Shown here in pieces: positions 4,830 through 6,492 of a stretch of 6,492 nt of DNA. The number at the start of each line of letters is the position of its first letter. The first letter of the stretch is position 1. The notes under the pieces were generated by a model. That model did no database searches, had not been told where the DNA came from, and was given only the letters and a program-made list of their open reading frames with translations. This DNA is from a bacterium (GTDB taxonomy: Bacteria > Patescibacteriota > Minisyncoccia > JAJYZQ01), in NCBI GenBank assembly GCA_021799835.1, contig JAJYZQ010000026.1, forward strand, positions 1 to 6,492, in the 5' to 3' direction. The position numbers were made by a program, and so were the translations under genes.

Positions 4830-4835
4830 TATACT
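4830..4835 (+). promoter_or_regulatory. Possible -10 box for the methyltransferase-ddl operon
   Basis: TATACT (five of six matches) sits inside the 10-bp palindrome GAGTATACTC (4827-4836), downstream of an A-rich tract (4805-4824) that could act as an UP-like element. No TTGACA-like -35 is seen. If used, transcription would begin near 4842. Confidence 0.25.
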
Positions 4836-4888
4836 CCGGTTAGCTGGTTTTAGCGGCAAAAAAAGACGCCAAAAGATTTGACGAAGCG

Positions 4889-5560
4889 ATGAATCGAGTT
4901 CTTGAAGAAACTATAGAAGAAGAGTTAAGGAATAAGTACAAATACGCATTGATTATGCCTGACCAGCAAACCATAGACACATATAATAAAATGGCGACAG
5001 AGTATGATGAAGAAACTGCCGAGTTTTGGCATATATTCCCGCACACATTTTTCGACCGATTCAGAGAGCTCGCTCGCGAGCGCGGAACAACGGTTTTAGA
5101 TGTCGGTAGCGGTCCAGGAAGAGATGGGCTCATACTTAAAAAAGCAGGACTGGATGTTACCTGTTTGGATGCATCAGCAGCTATGGTTGCGCTTTCTGCA
5201 CAACGAGGACTATCATCAATAGTAGGAGACTTCAATCATCTGCCTTTTACTGATCAATCGTTTGCCGGTGTGTGGTCATATACCGCCCTACTCCACGTGC
5301 CAAAGAATGAGATTGCAACACCACTCACTGAAATACACCGCGTGCTCGCAGATAATGGCGTGTTCGGCCTTGGTATGATAGAGGGTGACACGGAAGGATA
5401 TAAAGAAAGTTCAGGCGTGCAACTGCCGCGATGGTTCAGCTATTACACCAGAGCAGAACTAGAGGCGTTGCTCACCGGCCACAGTTTTCACGTTATATAC
5501 TTTGAGCAATTCAAGCCCGGATCAAAAAATTATTTAAACTTCATCGCACAAAAAAGGTAG
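4889..5560 (+). CDS. Class I SAM-dependent methyltransferase, substrate unknown
   Basis: The 223-residue version starts at the ATG at 4889. The Rossmann methyltransferase core is clear: motif I VLDVGSGPG at 69-77, acidic motif II residue D94 in CLDAS, motif III GDFNHLPF (113-120), motif IV VWSYTALLHVP (128-138), and a C-terminal FSYYTRAELEALL helix near 183-195. The family, with SYTALLHVP and RWFSYYT, methylates small molecules or unknown substrates; no substrate is assigned. An internal ATG at 4955 (residue 23, MPDQQTIDTYNKMA) gives the N-terminus usual for this family and is a strong alternative start. The first 22 residues form a charged helix, and the frame stays open upstream to 4844 without a start codon. 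No good Shine-Dalgarno is near either ATG. ddl begins one base after the stop, so the two are co-transcribed. Confidence 0.88.
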   Translation: MNRVLEETIEEELRNKYKYALIMPDQQTIDTYNKMATEYDEETAEFWHIFPHTFFDRFRELARERGTTVLDVGSGPGRDGLILKKAGLDVTCLDASAAMVALSAQRGLSSIVGDFNHLPFTDQSFAGVWSYTALLHVPKNEIATPLTEIHRVLADNGVFGLGMIEGDTEGYKESSGVQLPRWFSYYTRAELEALLTGHSFHVIYFEQFKPGSKNYLNFIAQKR

Positions 5561-5561
5561 T

Positions 5562-6492
5562 ATGCCAAAAAAAAGAAAACTAAATATCGCTATATTATTC
5601 GGGGGAAGGTCGGCGGAACATGAAGTGTCTTTGCAGTCAGCAAAAAATGTCATCGCTGCACTGGATAATAAGAAATACCATCCCATTTTGATCGGCATTA
5701 GTAAATCCGGCGAATGGATGCTCTATGAAGATGCTGCATTTCTTCTGAACGCCGAAAATCCCCGGCTGACAGCACGTGATAAAACAAGCAATATTGTTGC
5801 ATTAACGCCCCAAAGCTCCGGCAAACTGATAAGCCTCACCCACCCCACCCTGCGACAGAAAATAGATGTGGTTTTCCCCGTACTACACGGGACATTTGGT
5901 GAAGACGGCACCGTGCAGGGATTATTGAAACTTGCCCATGTGCCATTTGTCGGCGCGGGAGTGCTGGGATCTGCAGTGGGTATGGATAAGGATATTATGA
6001 AACGTCTCCTGCGGGATGCCGACATACCGATCGCAAAATTTTTGACCTTCAGGCGCACTGATCCACTCAACATTGATGCAGTGATAAAAAAATTAAAGCT
6101 CCCCATCTTTGTAAAACCCGCAAACCTCGGCTCTTCAGTGGGCATCGCCAAAGCAAAAACCGCACATGAGCTGAAGCGTGCGATCGCTGACGCATTCCGC
6201 TATGACAAGAAAATAATAATGGAAGAGTACATACTGGGCAGAGAGTTGGAATGCGCGGTACTCGGCAACAACCTTCCGATAGCCTCAGTCCCGGGCGAGG
6301 TGATCCCACAAAAAGAATTTTATTCTTACGAAGCGAAATATATTGATGAAAACGGCGCGATCACAGAAATACCTGCCCGCATCCCCCAGCGAACTATGCG
6401 CACTATTCAAAATATGGCTATCAAAACATTTCAAACGCTATCCGCTGAAGGATTTGCGCGGGTTGATTTTTTCCTCACGCCGCGCGGCAAAG
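5562..6492 (+). CDS. ddl: D-alanine--D-alanine ligase, 3' end beyond window
   Basis: The first 310 codons of an ATP-grasp ligase that joins two D-alanines for peptidoglycan precursor synthesis in the cytoplasm. After a basic start (PKKRK) come FGGRSAEHEVSLQS (13-26) with conserved E21, HGTFGEDGTVQG (109-120), GMDKDIMKRLL (140-150), the ATP-binding FVKPANLGSSVG (183-194), EEY..GRELE (221-230), and the omega-loop FYSYEAKY (253-260). The Lys-Tyr pair (K259, Y260) is the D-Ala-D-Ala type rather than the D-lactate type. The frame stops at ARVDFFL (299-305), which supplies the first metal-binding Asp. The NEINT-like second metal site and C-terminus are off the edge. The ATG at 5562 has a partial Shine-Dalgarno (AGG five bases upstream) and lies one base past the methyltransferase stop, consistent with translational coupling. 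Its presence implies peptidoglycan synthesis. Confidence 0.97.
   Translation, partial: MPKKRKLNIAILFGGRSAEHEVSLQSAKNVIAALDNKKYHPILIGISKSGEWMLYEDAAFLLNAENPRLTARDKTSNIVALTPQSSGKLISLTHPTLRQKIDVVFPVLHGTFGEDGTVQGLLKLAHVPFVGAGVLGSAVGMDKDIMKRLLRDADIPIAKFLTFRRTDPLNIDAVIKKLKLPIFVKPANLGSSVGIAKAKTAHELKRAIADAFRYDKKIIMEEYILGRELECAVLGNNLPIASVPGEVIPQKEFYSYEAKYIDENGAITEIPARIPQRTMRTIQNMAIKTFQTLSAEGFARVDFFLTPRGK

Noticed and set aside
3997..4888. Integrated element with attachment repeats at the tRNA-Ser 3' end
   Set aside because: No copy of the tRNA 3' end was found downstream in the window and there is no integrase, so only composition and position support transfer.
4840..5235. 131-codon open frame on the minus strand over the methyltransferase
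   Set aside because: It is antisense to a clear methyltransferase, rich in Ser with no recognisable motifs, and looks like a shadow frame.
5723..6151. 142-codon open frame on the minus strand over ddl
   Set aside because: It is antisense to unmistakable Ddl motifs and has no protein-like features.
1..6492. CRISPR array or tandem repeats
   Set aside because: No regularly spaced direct repeats were seen in any intergenic region.

Overview
The window comes from a bacterium using the standard genetic code: vkor ends in TGA and no real gene shows in-frame TGA. I infer a Candidate Phyla Radiation (Patescibacteria) or similar small-genome lineage. The grounds are the YruB-type glutaredoxin, short leaders with almost no Shine-Dalgarno sequences, small compact genes, and a Ddl with a short basic N-terminus. 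This is family-level recognition, not a database result. Sampled housekeeping stretches are close to 50% GC, while one gene (4245-4766) is about 34%.

Left part, 1-3907, all on the minus strand. Read in the direction of transcription the order is: ROK-family sugar kinase (3907-3041), Fe/Mn superoxide dismutase (2933-2328), membrane-anchored DsbA-like oxidoreductase (2247-1501), a 69-residue protein with one CxxC (1444-1235), an intrinsic terminator, a VKOR-family membrane protein (1154-666), a YruB-type glutaredoxin (604-368), and the N-terminal part of a thioredoxin reductase (276 to the left edge). Apart from the kinase this is a redox cluster. VKOR and DsbA can form the extracytoplasmic disulfide-making pair. 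TrxB and glutaredoxin can form the cytoplasmic reducing pair. SOD removes superoxide. The genes are separated by leaders holding promoter-like elements, hairpins and palindromes, so they look like several small transcription units. trxB and the glutaredoxin gene share a 13-bp leader motif (12 of 13 identical), and a looser version lies upstream of sod.

Middle, 3908-4888. Divergent promoters separate the kinase from a plus-strand tRNA-Ser(GGA) with encoded CCA. Downstream of the tRNA is AT-rich sequence carrying a 173-residue protein with a HEPN-type R-x4-H motif. Its composition and its place beside a tRNA suggest horizontal acquisition. No integrase, attachment repeat or partner nucleotidyltransferase is visible.

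Right part, 4889-6492, plus strand. A class I SAM-dependent methyltransferase is followed after one base by D-alanine--D-alanine ligase (ddl), which runs off the right edge. The two are almost certainly co-transcribed. The true start of the methyltransferase is uncertain.

The parts most worth a second look are the HEPN gene beside the tRNA, the shared leader motif, the CxxC mini-protein between dsbA and vkor, and the sugar kinase that has lost its family's zinc-binding loop. I do not see a clearly new multi-gene system.
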